64,000 nucleotides of DNA, taken from Rhizobium esperanzae (GTDB taxonomy: Bacteria; Pseudomonadota; Alphaproteobacteria; Rhizobiales; Rhizobiaceae). The translations under genes were made by a program, and so were the position numbers. Below, piece by piece: positions 1 through 7,658 of the stretch; positions within the stretch are counted from its first letter, which is position 1, and each line of letters begins with the position of its first letter. The DNA lies in contig NZ_MXPU01000019.1 of the NCBI RefSeq assembly GCF_002204185.1, positions 62,001 through 126,000 of the forward strand. Reading direction: 5' to 3'. The notes under the pieces were generated by a model. It saw only the letters and a program-made list of their open reading frames with translations, was not told the origin of the DNA and ran no database searches.

Positions 1-199
1 GGTGTTTGCCGCTTGCTCCATTTCTTTCCCGTCATTAGAACGCGGGAACAGATGCCCATAGACATCCGTCGTCATGACGATCGAAGCATGCCCTAGCCGC
101 TCCTGCACCATCTTCGCCGGCAGGCCGAGACCGCCATCCTCTTTGCGGTTGATCAGCCAGCGCACAGAAATGGCGGAGCGCGTGCAAGCCCGTGTACTC
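1..199 (-). pseudogene. Tyrosine recombinase (phage-type integrase) C-terminal remnant
   Basis: The reverse strand encodes the catalytic end of a tyrosine recombinase. The HALRHF block carries the catalytic Arg and His, followed by WLINRKEDGG, VQERLGHASIVMTTDVYG (LGH box plus nucleophilic Tyr near base 59) and HLFPRSNDGKEM. HALRHF and the following ISVRWLINRK segment are in different frames, so a single-base shift lies near base 165. No N-terminal SAM-like or catalytic half is visible upstream (bases 200-400). The C-terminus runs off the window. I read it as a dead integrase marking an old mobile element, not an active gene. Confidence 0.72.
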
Positions 200-619
200 T
201 TAAAAAGCAATTGCCTAATACGTGTTATTGACTTCGGCTAAGACGATAAGGGATCCGCGTAGCAACGGAGCAGATAACCCACATAAGGATTTCACGCGTC
301 ATGCCCATCGGGGATTGATGGATCGCCCAGCGGTCGGAGTTCCCCGCTGGCGACAAAATCCGGCAGTGTGAATACGTATCGATCGAGCATGTTGATATGT
401 TTGCCCGAGGGCGACAGTTTATCGGCTAGAGGTGCACGGGTTTATGAATTCGGCGGCCTTTTTCAACGGATTTGCGATCGGCTCCACATCAACGCATTTA
501 AACCCGGGTTTGTTGGAGCGGAAGCGGCGGCTGGAATCGACCCATTTCTGTCAATCGGAACTGGTTCGTGGATTCCGGAGAGCTGCCGTTTATCAAAACA
601 GAGCGATGTCAGCTTCGCG
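200..619. other. Non-coding stretch beside the integrase remnant
   Basis: I see no supported gene here. Forward open frames in this stretch run into the antisense of the downstream hydroxylase gene and have no recognisable domain or ribosome site. Confidence 0.5.
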
Positions 620-1582
620 CTATCGGCGCTGTTCCGGGCCCGACAGCCCCGGCGGCGAGGCAGGTTTTCCGCTTATGGGACTTATGCCGCACTTGGCCTT
701 GGCAGCTTGGCCCGCGCGTTGGAAGAAACGGATTTCTGTGGCGATGCTTTCGCGGAACGGATCGGTTTGGTTGAAGTAGTCGCGGTCCAGACCGAGCTTT
801 GCACCGCCTGCATCGCCCTCGTAATAGGTGCCGAACAAATGATCCCAGATCGGGAAATAATTGGCGAAATTCTTGTCGTGATGTTCCGGCACTCGGGAGT
901 GATGGATGAAGTGGTCGCGTGGTGACTGGATCACGTATTTGCCAAACCAGCCATGCCAGGGAATGGCACTGTGCTTGACCAGACCAATGGCGCCAAAGGT
1001 GATGGTCACAATGGCGAATTCGGCCGTTGGCAGGCCGATAAGCAGCGCCGGAACGACCATAATGGCCATGTTTATGGCCTTCTCCAGCGGATGCTCCCGT
1101 GACGAAGTCAGCGCGTTGAACTCTTCGGCTGCGTGGTGAAATTCGTGCAGCCGCCATAGTACCGGCAGCCGGTGCATCAACCGATGCTGCCAGTAGCTCA
1201 AGAAGTCTGACAGCACTAGGAACAAGAGAACATGTGCCCAGCCTGGCAGCCTCCGGGCAAGGTCCAGGTGGGGGGCATCCTGAGCCGCGCGGGTGATGGC
1301 ATAGGACAGACCAAATGATGCGAGCGCCGCGAATAGCGTAATCATTCCCGTCGCCTGAAGGACGAAATAGACGATGTCGGTGATTGTGGATTTGCTGCGT
1401 TCGAAGAAAACCCGACGGAACCCGGAATTGCCGAACCCCACACAGGTGAGTTCCACCGCGAAAACCGTCAGGACCAGGCCAATGGAAATGGCGAAACTGA
1501 GCGCCATTGCCCTACCATTCAGATAGTAAGTGCCGTAAAAAAAGCTTCCAAGCTTGTGCAGGCAGTATTCGACCAGCTCCAT
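620..1582 (-). CDS. Sterol desaturase / fatty acid hydroxylase family membrane protein
   Basis: This is a 320-residue integral membrane di-iron oxygenase of the fatty acid hydroxylase superfamily. Such enzymes hydroxylate or desaturate lipid chains at the membrane with O2. The histidine clusters are clear: HRLMH near residues 133-137, HEFHH at 146-150, an isolated HSAIPWH at 204-210, and HFIHH at 224-228 followed by PEHHDKNFANYFPIWDHLFGT. Three or four hydrophobic segments precede and separate these boxes, as expected for the family. The ATG at 1582 opens MELVEYC directly before the first membrane segment. The gene stands alone between decayed sequence on both sides, so its substrate cannot be read from neighbours. 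Family assignment is firm, substrate unknown. Confidence 0.9.
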   Translation of the reverse strand: MELVEYCLHKLGSFFYGTYYLNGRAMALSFAISIGLVLTVFAVELTCVGFGNSGFRRVFFERSKSTITDIVYFVLQATGMITLFAALASFGLSYAITRAAQDAPHLDLARRLPGWAHVLLFLVLSDFLSYWQHRLMHRLPVLWRLHEFHHAAEEFNALTSSREHPLEKAINMAIMVVPALLIGLPTAEFAIVTITFGAIGLVKHSAIPWHGWFGKYVIQSPRDHFIHHSRVPEHHDKNFANYFPIWDHLFGTYYEGDAGGAKLGLDRDYFNQTDPFRESIATEIRFFQRAGQAAKAKCGISPISGKPASPPGLSGPEQRR

Positions 1583-2348
1583 GGCCCTGCTCCAAACACG
1601 AACCCGTACAGCTTAGTTCTGACGATGCGCTTTTGCCAGATTGCTCAAAGGACGATCGGGGCGTCCTTTTGATGTATTACCGGCGGTGGAAGTGCAGTCC
1701 CGGAGGCATGTAGGAGGGTCGAGGAGCACTACCAAAAGCTGCTGGAATTACATGGCCGGCCGAAAGGCTTATAAAAAGAACTACAATAGGCACCGCCGAT
1801 CGTAAGACCTCGGGCCGTGCTGAGATTTGTTCCACAGCAGCCGCTCGACACTTCGATGTGCGGCCCATCGCAACCCATAACCGGCCCCGCCCTACCTAAG
1901 GCGGGGCTTTTTTTGGCATTGGCGTTTCGGCCGAACACGGTCGATAGCATCGACATTCCAAGGCAACATCACCTTTGTCGTCGGCAAGGCGGAGAAGGTG
2001 GCCGATCAGAGCAGCTTCCAGTTTCCGGGCGCCGATGACCAGCTCGCGGCGATAGCGCTTCCTTAACGCTTTCGGGTCGATTTCTAGCGCGCGGCCGAAG
2101 GAACGACCCGACAGCTCGACGCCATCATCGCGTCGCTGGCGAAAAACAAGGTGTGTGAAAATATCGAAAGTGCCGGGTCGCGCGGAGCGTCGCTTTGGGA
2201 GCTGACCGGAAAATTGCCTCCGCACGACCCAACTCTAGGATGGGGTGGATCGCTAAGAGGAAGGCATTATGCGATCTGAAGGTACTGGCTTTCTCCCGCG
2301 ATCCGGGGAGTTAACCATTATTGTCCCGATGCGGTTCCGGAGCTGGAC
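1583..2348. other. Decayed intergenic segment without intact genes
   Basis: There is no intact gene. Short coding-like patches can be read on the + strand, for example GNITFVVGKAEKVADQ near 1960-2020 and NKVCENIES near 2145-2175. They are broken by stops and lack starts. With the flanking integrase and nuclease fragments they look like remains of an old insertion. Confidence 0.45.
1884..1914 (+). terminator. Rho-independent terminator (orphan)
   Basis: A perfect 8-bp stem (GCCCCGCC / GGCGGGGC) with an 8-base loop is followed by seven T residues on the + strand. No intact + strand gene lies upstream, so it probably terminated a gene that has since been lost. Confidence 0.75.
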
Positions 2349-2378
2349 AAAAAAAGCCCCGCCGCAGCTTAGCGGGGT
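2349..2378 (-). terminator. Rho-independent terminator after the nuclease fragment
   Basis: A CCCCGC / GCGGGG stem with a 9-base loop has a run of seven A residues on its + strand left side, giving a U-tract on the minus strand. It lies just downstream of the minus-strand SNase-like fragment, as expected for that gene's original terminator. Confidence 0.7.
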
Positions 2379-2400
2379 GGGCGGCCATCCCTTTTCGATC

Positions 2401-2496
2401 TCAGCCACACCAATCGTTGCGTCGTCTCGGGTTCCAGCTGCGAGCAATGCCTTCCGCCAGCAGCTTCTTCCCGATCTCCTCCCCGTTCGTTCGTAG
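2401..2496 (-). pseudogene. Thermonuclease (SNase-like) C-terminal fragment
   Basis: The last ~31 residues of this reverse frame read NGEEIGKKLLAEGIARSW, then RRRNDWC and a stop. That matches the C-terminus of Staphylococcal-nuclease-like proteins (family pattern NG..VG..L..EGLAR....R...WC). The upstream catalytic beta-barrel with its Arg/Glu/Arg residues is missing; the frame before residue Asn is unrelated. A matching minus-strand terminator follows at 2349-2378. I infer a 5'-deleted nuclease gene. Assignment rests on a short motif only. Confidence 0.5.
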
Positions 2497-2686
2497 ATTT
2501 TGACGGTGGACCGCGCCGCTGAACATCACCCTCAGGCATGTGCCGTGGAGCTGCCGGGAGCCAAATGGGCCTCGCGGAAAATTCGTTTTAATTGTTGGTA
2601 AAATTTTGTGGCACATATGAACGGCACATGAAAGGCCACGGAAGCCCGGAGCCTTTGGCTAAGCCGCTGCTTTTCAGGGAATTTTT

Positions 2687-2760
2687 TGGAGGCCTCGCCC
2701 GGAATTGAACCGGGGTACAAGGATTTGCAGTCCTCTGCGTCACCACTCCGCCACGAGGCC
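2687..2760 (-). tRNA. tRNA-Cys (GCA)
   Basis: The minus strand folds as a cloverleaf. The GGCCTCG / CGAGGCC acceptor stem ends in an encoded CCA. The anticodon arm GAGGACTGCAAATCCTT has GCA. The T arm contains GGTTCAATTCC. Its 3' end faces the decayed segment with the integrase remnant, so it may have served as an integration site. I could not find a second copy of its 3' end in the window. Confidence 0.93.
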
Positions 2761-3028
2761 TCACCTGTGACCGACATCGAAAAATATCGTGTGGTGGCCG
2801 CGATTTAGACCAGCTCTAGAATGAGCGCAAGACCTTTCATTCTGAATGTGATCCTTTTTTCATTCCAAATAGGCGTTTGCGGACAATCCTGCGTGACCGG
2901 CTCGATGCTTGGATGATGATAGCCGATTAACTATTACCAATAAAAGTCCGGCCTTTCGGCATCACCCCAAATAGTTAGGATTGTAACGCGAACCGATTTG
3001 GTTGATCCCCATTACCTGGGGAGAAATC

Positions 3029-3292
3029 ATGCACGACGCGACATTCGGCGGGACCGCCAAAGACATCTTCTTTTCACTGCTTGCCACGCTCAAACGCATC
3101 TCGATGATCTATGTGAACGGAGGCAAGGAAGACGAGTGGGGCTATGCCCTCGTTACCGAACCTGTCACCGACATCAACACGAAGATGCCGATTACCGGCC
3201 ACGTGATGCGGAAGGTCGTCGACGGCAAGTTTGTCCACCGCCAGATGACAGAGGAAGAGTGCGAAGATTTCGACGCCGGCCGATCCTGGTGA
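3029..3292 (+). CDS. Small conserved hypothetical protein
   Basis: This is an 87-residue soluble, acidic protein with no recognised domain, signal peptide or membrane segment. I chose the ATG at 3029 (MHDATFGG) because GGGGAGA lies 5 nt before it. An earlier in-frame ATG at 3002 has no ribosome site. The C-terminal end MTEEECEDFDAGRSW is strongly acidic. It stands alone after tRNA-Cys with its own spacing. I do not recognise its function. Confidence 0.6.
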   Translation: MHDATFGGTAKDIFFSLLATLKRISMIYVNGGKEDEWGYALVTEPVTDINTKMPITGHVMRKVVDGKFVHRQMTEEECEDFDAGRSW

Positions 3293-3404
3293 ATTGGCTG
3301 CCACTCGGGACACGAAGAACCACCGGCGGCATTTGAACAAATTCCCAACTTGACTTAGAGCGCCTGCCCGCCATGTTATCGCCGTGGGAGGGATAGGAGC
3401 TGCG

Positions 3405-3743
3405 ATGGAATGGGCTGCCCTCAGAGAAAGGCAGGGACGTGCGGCATATGATGTCGAGACCCGGGATCTCCACGTAAAGTTCGCTGGTTCCGCGCCGGTG
3501 AGACATGCGAACATTCCGCCACATGTCTACCAGAACCTTCTGGAAACGGACGATCCACACTTCTATTACCGGTATTATATCGCGCCATCGCGCGTCTCAC
3601 CGGCCCGTCGACAACCGGTCTCGATGGCAGTCCACGGACTGAAGCTCGTTCTGCTTCTTGCCGCCTGCAGTCTCTTGATGGCAACCGAGCTCGATCAGGG
3701 CCATGGCGGAATTTTCGAGGAAAGCGAACTGCGATCGAATTAG
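3405..3743 (+). CDS. KTSC-domain small protein with hydrophobic tail
   Basis: Residues ~13-60 fit the KTSC domain pattern: AAYDVETRDLHVKF, then NIPPHVYQNLLETDDPHFYY. KTSC is a short domain found alone or with nucleic-acid-linked proteins; its function is unknown. The ATG at 3405 follows AGGAG by five bases. The domain normally ends where this frame continues with ~45 extra residues. These include a hydrophobic stretch (LKLVLLLAACSLLMA) that could be a membrane anchor or simply read-through of a decayed end. Confidence is good for the domain and poor for the tail. Confidence 0.55.
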   Translation: MEWAALRERQGRAAYDVETRDLHVKFAGSAPVRHANIPPHVYQNLLETDDPHFYYRYYIAPSRVSPARRQPVSMAVHGLKLVLLLAACSLLMATELDQGHGGIFEESELRSN

Positions 3744-3797
3744 AATCGCATTCATCCGGATGTATACAGATCGAACTCGACAACCGGACCTGCGTGA

Positions 3798-4085
3798 TCA
3801 GGCAACGATGATACCGACGCTCTCAAGCGAGGTCCTGTTCTGGGAACGGAAGCGGCGATCGTCCCGACCACGATCATTGCTGCCGTCGCGCTCGTTGCGG
3901 CCGTTAAAATTGCGATAGTTGCGAGGCCCGTTATAGCCGCCTTGGCCTTGATCGATGACGCAGCCTTCGGGGCGGCGGCAGATACCGCTTGCGTCGAAAC
4001 CGCGACTGTCGACGGCCTGGGCCTCGGCTGATGTGGCTGAGACGATCGCTGCCACCGAGAAAACTGCAATAAACAACGGCTTCAT
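3798..4085 (-). CDS. Small exported protein, Arg/Asn-rich
   Basis: This 95-residue product begins MKPLFIAVFSVAAIVSA and has a likely signal-peptidase site after SAEAQA. The mature part carries one Cys pair (GICRRPEGC) and then a disordered Arg/Asn/Gly-rich tail. GTGAGGAT immediately precedes the ATG at 4085, which is why I reject the longer frame beginning at 4211. Similar short exported proteins are common in rhizobia and have no known function. It lies alone between the KTSC gene and a membrane-protein gene. Confidence 0.6.
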   Translation of the reverse strand: MKPLFIAVFSVAAIVSATSAEAQAVDSRGFDASGICRRPEGCVIDQGQGGYNGPRNYRNFNGRNERDGSNDRGRDDRRFRSQNRTSLESVGIIVA

Positions 4086-4180
4086 ATCCTCACCCGGATC
4101 ATCGTGGTGCGTTTCAGCTCCATAAACCACCAATGCAGAAAACGATCCACGGTTCCCGCAGGAGTCTCCGGCGACCGCCG

Positions 4181-4468
4181 CTACCTGGCCGGCTTTCGCC
4201 GCCTGTGCCACCAGACTGCCAGCCGGCGCCGAAGCCGGCGGGCAATGGAAAGATCATGCGAGAGCACCAGGAGGCCGAGCGGCAGCATCCAGAAACCGAG
4301 GACCGGCAGGAAACCCAGCAATCCACAGAAAACGAGGGCCGTGCCGATTGCCATCCGCCCGATGCGTGAGCGCGGCATGCCGATGCTGAAAGAACCTAGC
4401 ACAAGCCTGTGGTTTACGTGGTCGATACCGAAGCGCCCTGCCCGTCTTCTGCGCTTTTCGTTGCCCAT
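4181..4468 (-). CDS. Small inner-membrane protein
   Basis: This 95-residue protein has two closely spaced hydrophobic segments (IGTALVFCGLLGFLPVLG and FWMLPLGLLVL) between very basic ends (NEKRRRRAG and RRLRRRLAVWWHRRRK). The pattern is of a helical hairpin with both basic ends in the cytoplasm. The FLPVLGFWMLPLGLLVLS core is a conserved proteobacterial signature of unknown role. I prefer the ATG at 4468 (MGNEKR); an in-frame ATG at 4498 is also possible, and neither has a strong ribosome site. Confidence 0.6.
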   Translation of the reverse strand: MGNEKRRRRAGRFGIDHVNHRLVLGSFSIGMPRSRIGRMAIGTALVFCGLLGFLPVLGFWMLPLGLLVLSHDLSIARRLRRRLAVWWHRRRKPAR

Positions 4469-4615
4469 TGTCTCTTGGCGATCATTCCTAATTGTCATTT
4501 CCCAGAGATGGGCACAGGCCGTCCAAATACAAGTTCATTTCATTTTTTTGAAAAAACCGCTTGGCAAATCGGGCAAGCATTTGTATTAGCCCACTCACAC
4601 CGCGCCAAGCAGTGA

Positions 4616-4690
4616 TCCCTGGTAGCTCAGCGGTAGAGCATTCGACTGTTAATCGACAGGTCGCCGGTTCGAATCCGGCCCGGGGAGCCA
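4616..4690 (+). tRNA. tRNA-Asn (GTT)
   Basis: The sequence is a full cloverleaf. The TCCCTGG / CCGGGGA acceptor stem is followed by an encoded GCCA end. The D arm is GTAGCTCAGCGGTAGAGC, the anticodon arm TTCGACTGTTAATCGA has GTT, and the T arm is GCCGGTTCGAATCCGGC. Confidence 0.96.
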
Positions 4691-4700
4691 ATTCTAGAAA

Positions 4701-4740
4701 TAAGTGCCTGTTTGTTGAGCAATCCGAAGGCAGGCACTTA
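4701..4740. terminator. Hairpin downstream of tRNA-Asn
   Basis: This is a perfect 10-bp inverted repeat (TAAGTGCCTG / CAGGCACTTA) with a 20-base loop, ten bases after the tRNA. There is no clear U-tract, so it may be a processing or termination structure. The following stretch to 4999 (about 260 bases) holds no gene I can support. Confidence 0.4.
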
Positions 4741-4999
4741 CTTCCCTCGCTTTCCCTACCCACTTTTGCCAGCTGTTTTTCGTTGATCACGTCAAGCGAA
4801 GCGAATTGTTGCCTGATGGCGTGCGGATGAGGAACCGGCTATCAGCGGTTATCGCTGAGGCGGGCGAAAGCATCAACGAACTAATTTGGGGCCCGGATCA
4901 AGCGCGAACAGGGCATTCTCATTGGCGGCAGCTATCTGTCGGAGATGGATGGAGGTGCCTTCATCTGTCCCCTTTATTGCAAGAGCGAGAATCGGCAAA

Positions 5000-5024
5000 G
5001 CCGCCGGCCGCTGAGACCGGCGGC
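5000..5024 (-). terminator. Terminator hairpin of the exported Tyr-rich protein gene
   Basis: An 8-bp stem (GCCGCCGG / CCGGCGGC) with a 9-base loop and a short U run on the minus strand lies 20 bases past that gene's stop codon. Confidence 0.55.
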
Positions 5025-5045
5025 GCGCTTCCGTGGCATTGCCGA

Positions 5046-5360
5046 CTAAAAATCGAAATACACGGTCACACCCGACCGATGACGATCGGGATAATAGTCG
5101 CGATAGCCGTAATAGTCGCGGCTGCCGTAATACCGCGGGCGATAGCACGAGCCGTAATACCGGCAGTCGCGGTAAGCGTACCGGTGTTTCTTCCAGTGAC
5201 CATACGCATGTCCATTACCGTGGCGACGGTGTTTGACCTGCTCGACGTCGGCGGTGTGCATAGCTACCGCTTTCGACATGACAATCGGCGCGGCGTTTAG
5301 CGGAAGGGCGAAAGATGCAGACAAGACAATGGCTGCAAGCGAGGCAAAAAGCATCTTCAT
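5046..5360 (-). CDS. Small exported Tyr/Arg/His-rich protein
   Basis: This 104-residue protein has a clear signal peptide (MKMLFASLAAIVLSASFALP...NAAP). The mature region first carries His/Lys-rich patches (VKHRRHGNGHAYGHWKKHR) and then Tyr-Arg repeats (YYGSRDYYGYRDYYPDRH), ending in VTVYFDF. The two Cys in DCRYYGSCY could pair. Such low-complexity exported proteins recur in rhizobia and may bind the cell surface or metals; that role is a guess. The gene has its own terminator and is not in an operon. Confidence 0.62.
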   Translation of the reverse strand: MKMLFASLAAIVLSASFALPLNAAPIVMSKAVAMHTADVEQVKHRRHGNGHAYGHWKKHRYAYRDCRYYGSCYRPRYYGSRDYYGYRDYYPDRHRSGVTVYFDF

Positions 5361-5430
5361 CGGCGCATCCTTTCAAGCTGCGATTCTGGGTTAATAAGCA
5401 TTAACCTCCGATGAACGACGGCCGGCTCAC

Positions 5431-5485
5431 AAAAAACACCAGCCGATGCGCCGCTGGTGTGGACACGCCCATCAAATTGGGCGTG
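5431..5485 (-). terminator. csbD terminator plus second hairpin
   Basis: On the minus strand an ACACCAGC / GCTGGTGT stem (5436-5460) is followed by six U residues, a classic intrinsic terminator. A second hairpin, CACGCCCA / TGGGCGTG (5464-5485), stands immediately upstream of it in the transcript. Confidence 0.78.
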
Positions 5486-5518
5486 CCGATTGACCGATCC
5501 GTTCCCCGATGATGCGAA

Positions 5519-5722
5519 TTACCAGGTCTGGCGATTGTACCAATCATCAATGTCTCGCCGGGTGCGGTCTTTCTCGTAGCCGTAGCGCTCCTGGATCTTG
5601 CCTTCGAGCTGATCGCGCTTACCGTTGATGACGTCGAGATCGTCGTCCGTCAGCTTACCCCACTGCTCCTTGACCTTGCCTTTCACCTGCTTCCAATTAC
5701 CTTCGACGCGGTTCCAATCCAT
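5519..5722 (-). CDS. CsbD-family stress protein
   Basis: This 67-residue protein spans the whole CsbD domain: MDWNRVEGNWKQVKGKVKEQ, then GKLTDDDLDVINGKRDQLEGKIQ, ending in RRDIDDWYNRQTW. CsbD proteins are small, hydrophilic, helix-forming general-stress proteins of unknown mechanism. The start is preceded by AGGAGGAAT. A near-perfect EcfG-type promoter lies just upstream (5753-5777) and a strong terminator downstream, so this is a monocistronic gene expected to be part of the general stress response. Confidence 0.93.
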   Translation of the reverse strand: MDWNRVEGNWKQVKGKVKEQWGKLTDDDLDVINGKRDQLEGKIQERYGYEKDRTRRDIDDWYNRQTW

Positions 5723-5752
5723 GGCTTATTCCTCCTGTCGTTAGGAAAGAGG

Positions 5753-5777
5753 AACGGACACGAGCGATAAGGGTTCC
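5753..5777 (-). promoter_or_regulatory. EcfG-type general stress promoter of csbD
   Basis: On the minus strand the sequence is GGAAC, 16 bases, CGTT, which is an exact match to the alphaproteobacterial EcfG sigma-factor consensus. It is placed so that the transcript starts roughly 20-25 bases before the csbD start codon. Confidence 0.8.
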
Positions 5778-5948
5778 GCGTTCACGAGCCGCCAACCAGT
5801 ACGGAACCAACATTCTTCATTTGGGCAGCGAGTGACAAGATTCTGCCTCGATCGCTCGCGCGGCCGGAGGCTCCGATTGGGCGTTCAGCATGTCAAATCG
5901 AGCGCTTCGTCCTCCGCTCCCTGACATCGGATTCGAGCGGCGCCGTTT

Positions 5949-6128
5949 TTAATAGCTGCACGAACGGCCGTCGCCGGGTCGGAAGCCGTCGGCGCAGGCG
6001 GGGTTCATGGAATCGCCCGGCTGGTATCCCGATGCCGAGCCATATGAATTTGGCGGTGTCGAGCAAGCTGAGGCAATGACCGACAGGCCAATTGCTCCGG
6101 CTGCTAAAAATGCTCGAAATCTGCTCAT
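5949..6128 (-). CDS. Small lipoprotein
   Basis: This 59-residue product starts MSRFRAFLAAGAIGLSVIASAC. The VIASAC segment acts as a lipobox, so the mature protein should begin with a lipidated Cys and be membrane-anchored. The mature part (STPPNSYGSASG, then CADGFRPGDGRSCSY) is short and flexible with two further Cys. The ATG at 6128 has GGGAGA eight bases upstream; the longer frame from 6185 has no ribosome site. Function unknown. Confidence 0.62.
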   Translation of the reverse strand: MSRFRAFLAAGAIGLSVIASACSTPPNSYGSASGYQPGDSMNPACADGFRPGDGRSCSY

Positions 6129-6415
6129 GGATGCTTCTCCCATTCCGCTGCGCTCGATTAGCGAGACCGCTCCTTCGAGAACCACGGACGTGTTTCCCGG
6201 GTCATCTTTTCCGAAATCGCTCTGCGCCTGAAGATATAGGCGCGCCTTTCAACGGACGTCAGCCCCAGCCGCCAAAATTCGTGCCAGTCGGATAAATTTG
6301 GTGCAATACGCTGATATCGCTGGACGTTCCCCGATATTACAAGATACCACGACGCAAACGACGCCCCGGAAGCGATACTGATTTCCGGGGCAAATTGACG
6401 AAGCGACGCCAACGT

Positions 6416-6751
6416 TCAACGGCATGCATTTGCCGCATCGGGTTGTGTCGAGTTATTGCCGGAGGTGGGAGCCGGGTTGCCGGTGCCGCCGGCCTGCTGG
6501 CGCTGGCAGTCGTTCGGATCGCCACCGGATCCGTTCGCGCCGGTCGCACCGGCGCCGGTAGTCGTATTTACGCCGGCACCGCTGGAGTTGGCGTTGCCGG
6601 AACCGCTAGCATCCGAACCAGACATGGTGCCGCTGCCGGAACCTGAAGCTCCGCCGCTGCTGCCCGATCCCGAGCCGGCACCTGATTGCGCCATTGCCGA
6701 CGTTGCCAGGCCAATCGTGATTGCTGCTACTGCCATCATTCTCAGAAGCAT
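6416..6751 (-). CDS. Exported Gly/Ser-rich low-complexity protein
   Basis: This 111-residue product has a signal peptide (MLLRMMAVAAITIGLATSAMA), a long Gly/Ser/Ala/Asn repeat, and a C-terminal part with two Cys (NDCQRQQAG, ANACR). AGGAGGATATCC precedes the ATG at 6751, which defines the start. The gene at 24984 has the same ribosome-site sequence, a similar signal peptide and a Cys-containing tail, so the two look like distant relatives. Function unknown. Confidence 0.6.
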   Translation of the reverse strand: MLLRMMAVAAITIGLATSAMAQSGAGSGSGSSGGASGSGSGTMSGSDASGSGNANSSGAGVNTTTGAGATGANGSGGDPNDCQRQQAGGTGNPAPTSGNNSTQPDAANACR

Positions 6752-6945
6752 TGGATATCCTCCTCGCTGCTTCATTGCCGATAGGCAGCAAACAAAAGCC
6801 TCTGGAGATTGTTTCAGTTCGAAAGCGTACAGGAACGTCCCTGCGTTGCGCCGCCTCGGTTGATGACCGAACGGTCCGCGGAAAAGCCTTCATTCTTGAC
6901 TTGGACGCCGATTGGAACATAATAGGAACATCGGCGAGGCGGTTG

Positions 6946-7194
6946 GTGAAAATCGGATTGAAAGCTCTGAAGGAGATCGAGGTCGTGCGTTTGCAGGCAG
7001 CCGAGAAATTGGCAGAAGAAACGTTGAGAGGAGAAGTAGACGCAGTTGTCGCTTTTCATCAAGGGGACAGCCGTGCCGCCATTACGACGCTGTTGCTAGA
7101 TTGCCATCATTTGCGACTTCAGCTTGCTCTGAGAGATAAGGACGTGAGCCGCGGCATGTCATGTGAACGGACTACACGTTTTGAGAGGCCATGA
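6946..7194 (+). CDS. Small conserved hypothetical protein (coupled to Zn-ribbon gene)
   Basis: This frame is coding-like from about 6946 (GTG, VKIGLKALKEIEVVRLQ). It gives 82 residues rich in helix formers (EKLAEETLRGEVDAVVAFHQ and AAITTLLLDCHHLRLQLAL). The start is uncertain: TTG at 6943 or an upstream codon is possible. Its stop overlaps the start of the next gene in an ATGA, which is typical of translational coupling and the best evidence that both are real. I do not recognise the family. Confidence 0.42.
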   Translation: MKIGLKALKEIEVVRLQAAEKLAEETLRGEVDAVVAFHQGDSRAAITTLLLDCHHLRLQLALRDKDVSRGMSCERTTRFERP

Positions 7195-7460
7195 GACATC
7201 GTCGCGGTATCGGCCTCGCGCCCCCTGACCGCCACGCCGTCGAAATCGAAAAGGCAACATTGGCGACGTTACCGGAGTGGTTCGTCATTTATGCCCGTTG
7301 CCACGCATGTCGCCGCCAGATGTTTATCGACCGGCGGGATATTGCTCGGCGCTGCGGCCAGGACCTGTCTCTCGCCAGTCTGGCCAAACGCCTTCAATGC
7401 CAAGGATGCGGCAACCGCTCCGGCAATCTGCTGCTCCTTCAAATGCTGCCGCGCGACTGA
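7191..7460 (+). CDS. Small Zn-ribbon-like protein
   Basis: This 89-residue protein has two CxxC pairs (ARCHACRRQMFIDRRDIARR and LQCQGCGNRSGN) about 40 residues apart, which fits a zinc ribbon. The N-terminal third is Arg/His-rich. It begins inside the stop codon of the preceding gene (ATGA overlap), so the pair is likely translated together. Small Zn ribbons of this type may bind nucleic acid or a protein partner, but no function is known for it. Confidence 0.55.
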   Translation: MRHRRGIGLAPPDRHAVEIEKATLATLPEWFVIYARCHACRRQMFIDRRDIARRCGQDLSLASLAKRLQCQGCGNRSGNLLLLQMLPRD

Positions 7461-7501
7461 CAGGAAATCGCCCACTTCAAACCGACCGCTCCCACCGGCC
7501 G

Positions 7502-7526
7502 GGAACAAATGCCGTGCTTAAAAGTT
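7502..7526 (+). promoter_or_regulatory. Possible EcfG-type promoter
   Basis: GGAAC, 16 bases, AGTT: the -35 box is exact, and the -10 box differs from CGTT in its first base. It lies 46 bases before the start of the membrane peptide at 7572, so it could drive that gene and the membrane protein after it. Confidence 0.35.
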
Positions 7527-7571
7527 GTGTGGCATCAACCACGTAACGTCGCCTTTGACAGGAGGTCTCTC

Positions 7572-7649
7572 ATGGGTCGCGGTATTCTACTTTGGCTGCT
7601 CGGCGTTCCACTGCCTATCATCATCCTTCTGGCTCTGTTTATGCGATAG
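7572..7649 (+). CDS. 25-residue membrane peptide
   Basis: The sequence CAGGAGGTCTCTC precedes the ATG, an almost ideal ribosome site. The frame encodes 25 residues: MGRGILLWLLG, then VPLPIIILLALFMR and stop. It is a single hydrophobic helix with Arg near both ends. The next gene follows only nine bases after its stop, so the two are probably co-transcribed. Its shortness hides it from usual gene callers. It could be a small regulatory membrane peptide for the neighbouring membrane protein; that is inference. Confidence 0.6.
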   Translation: MGRGILLWLLGVPLPIIILLALFMR

Positions 7650-7658
7650 GAACGGATC

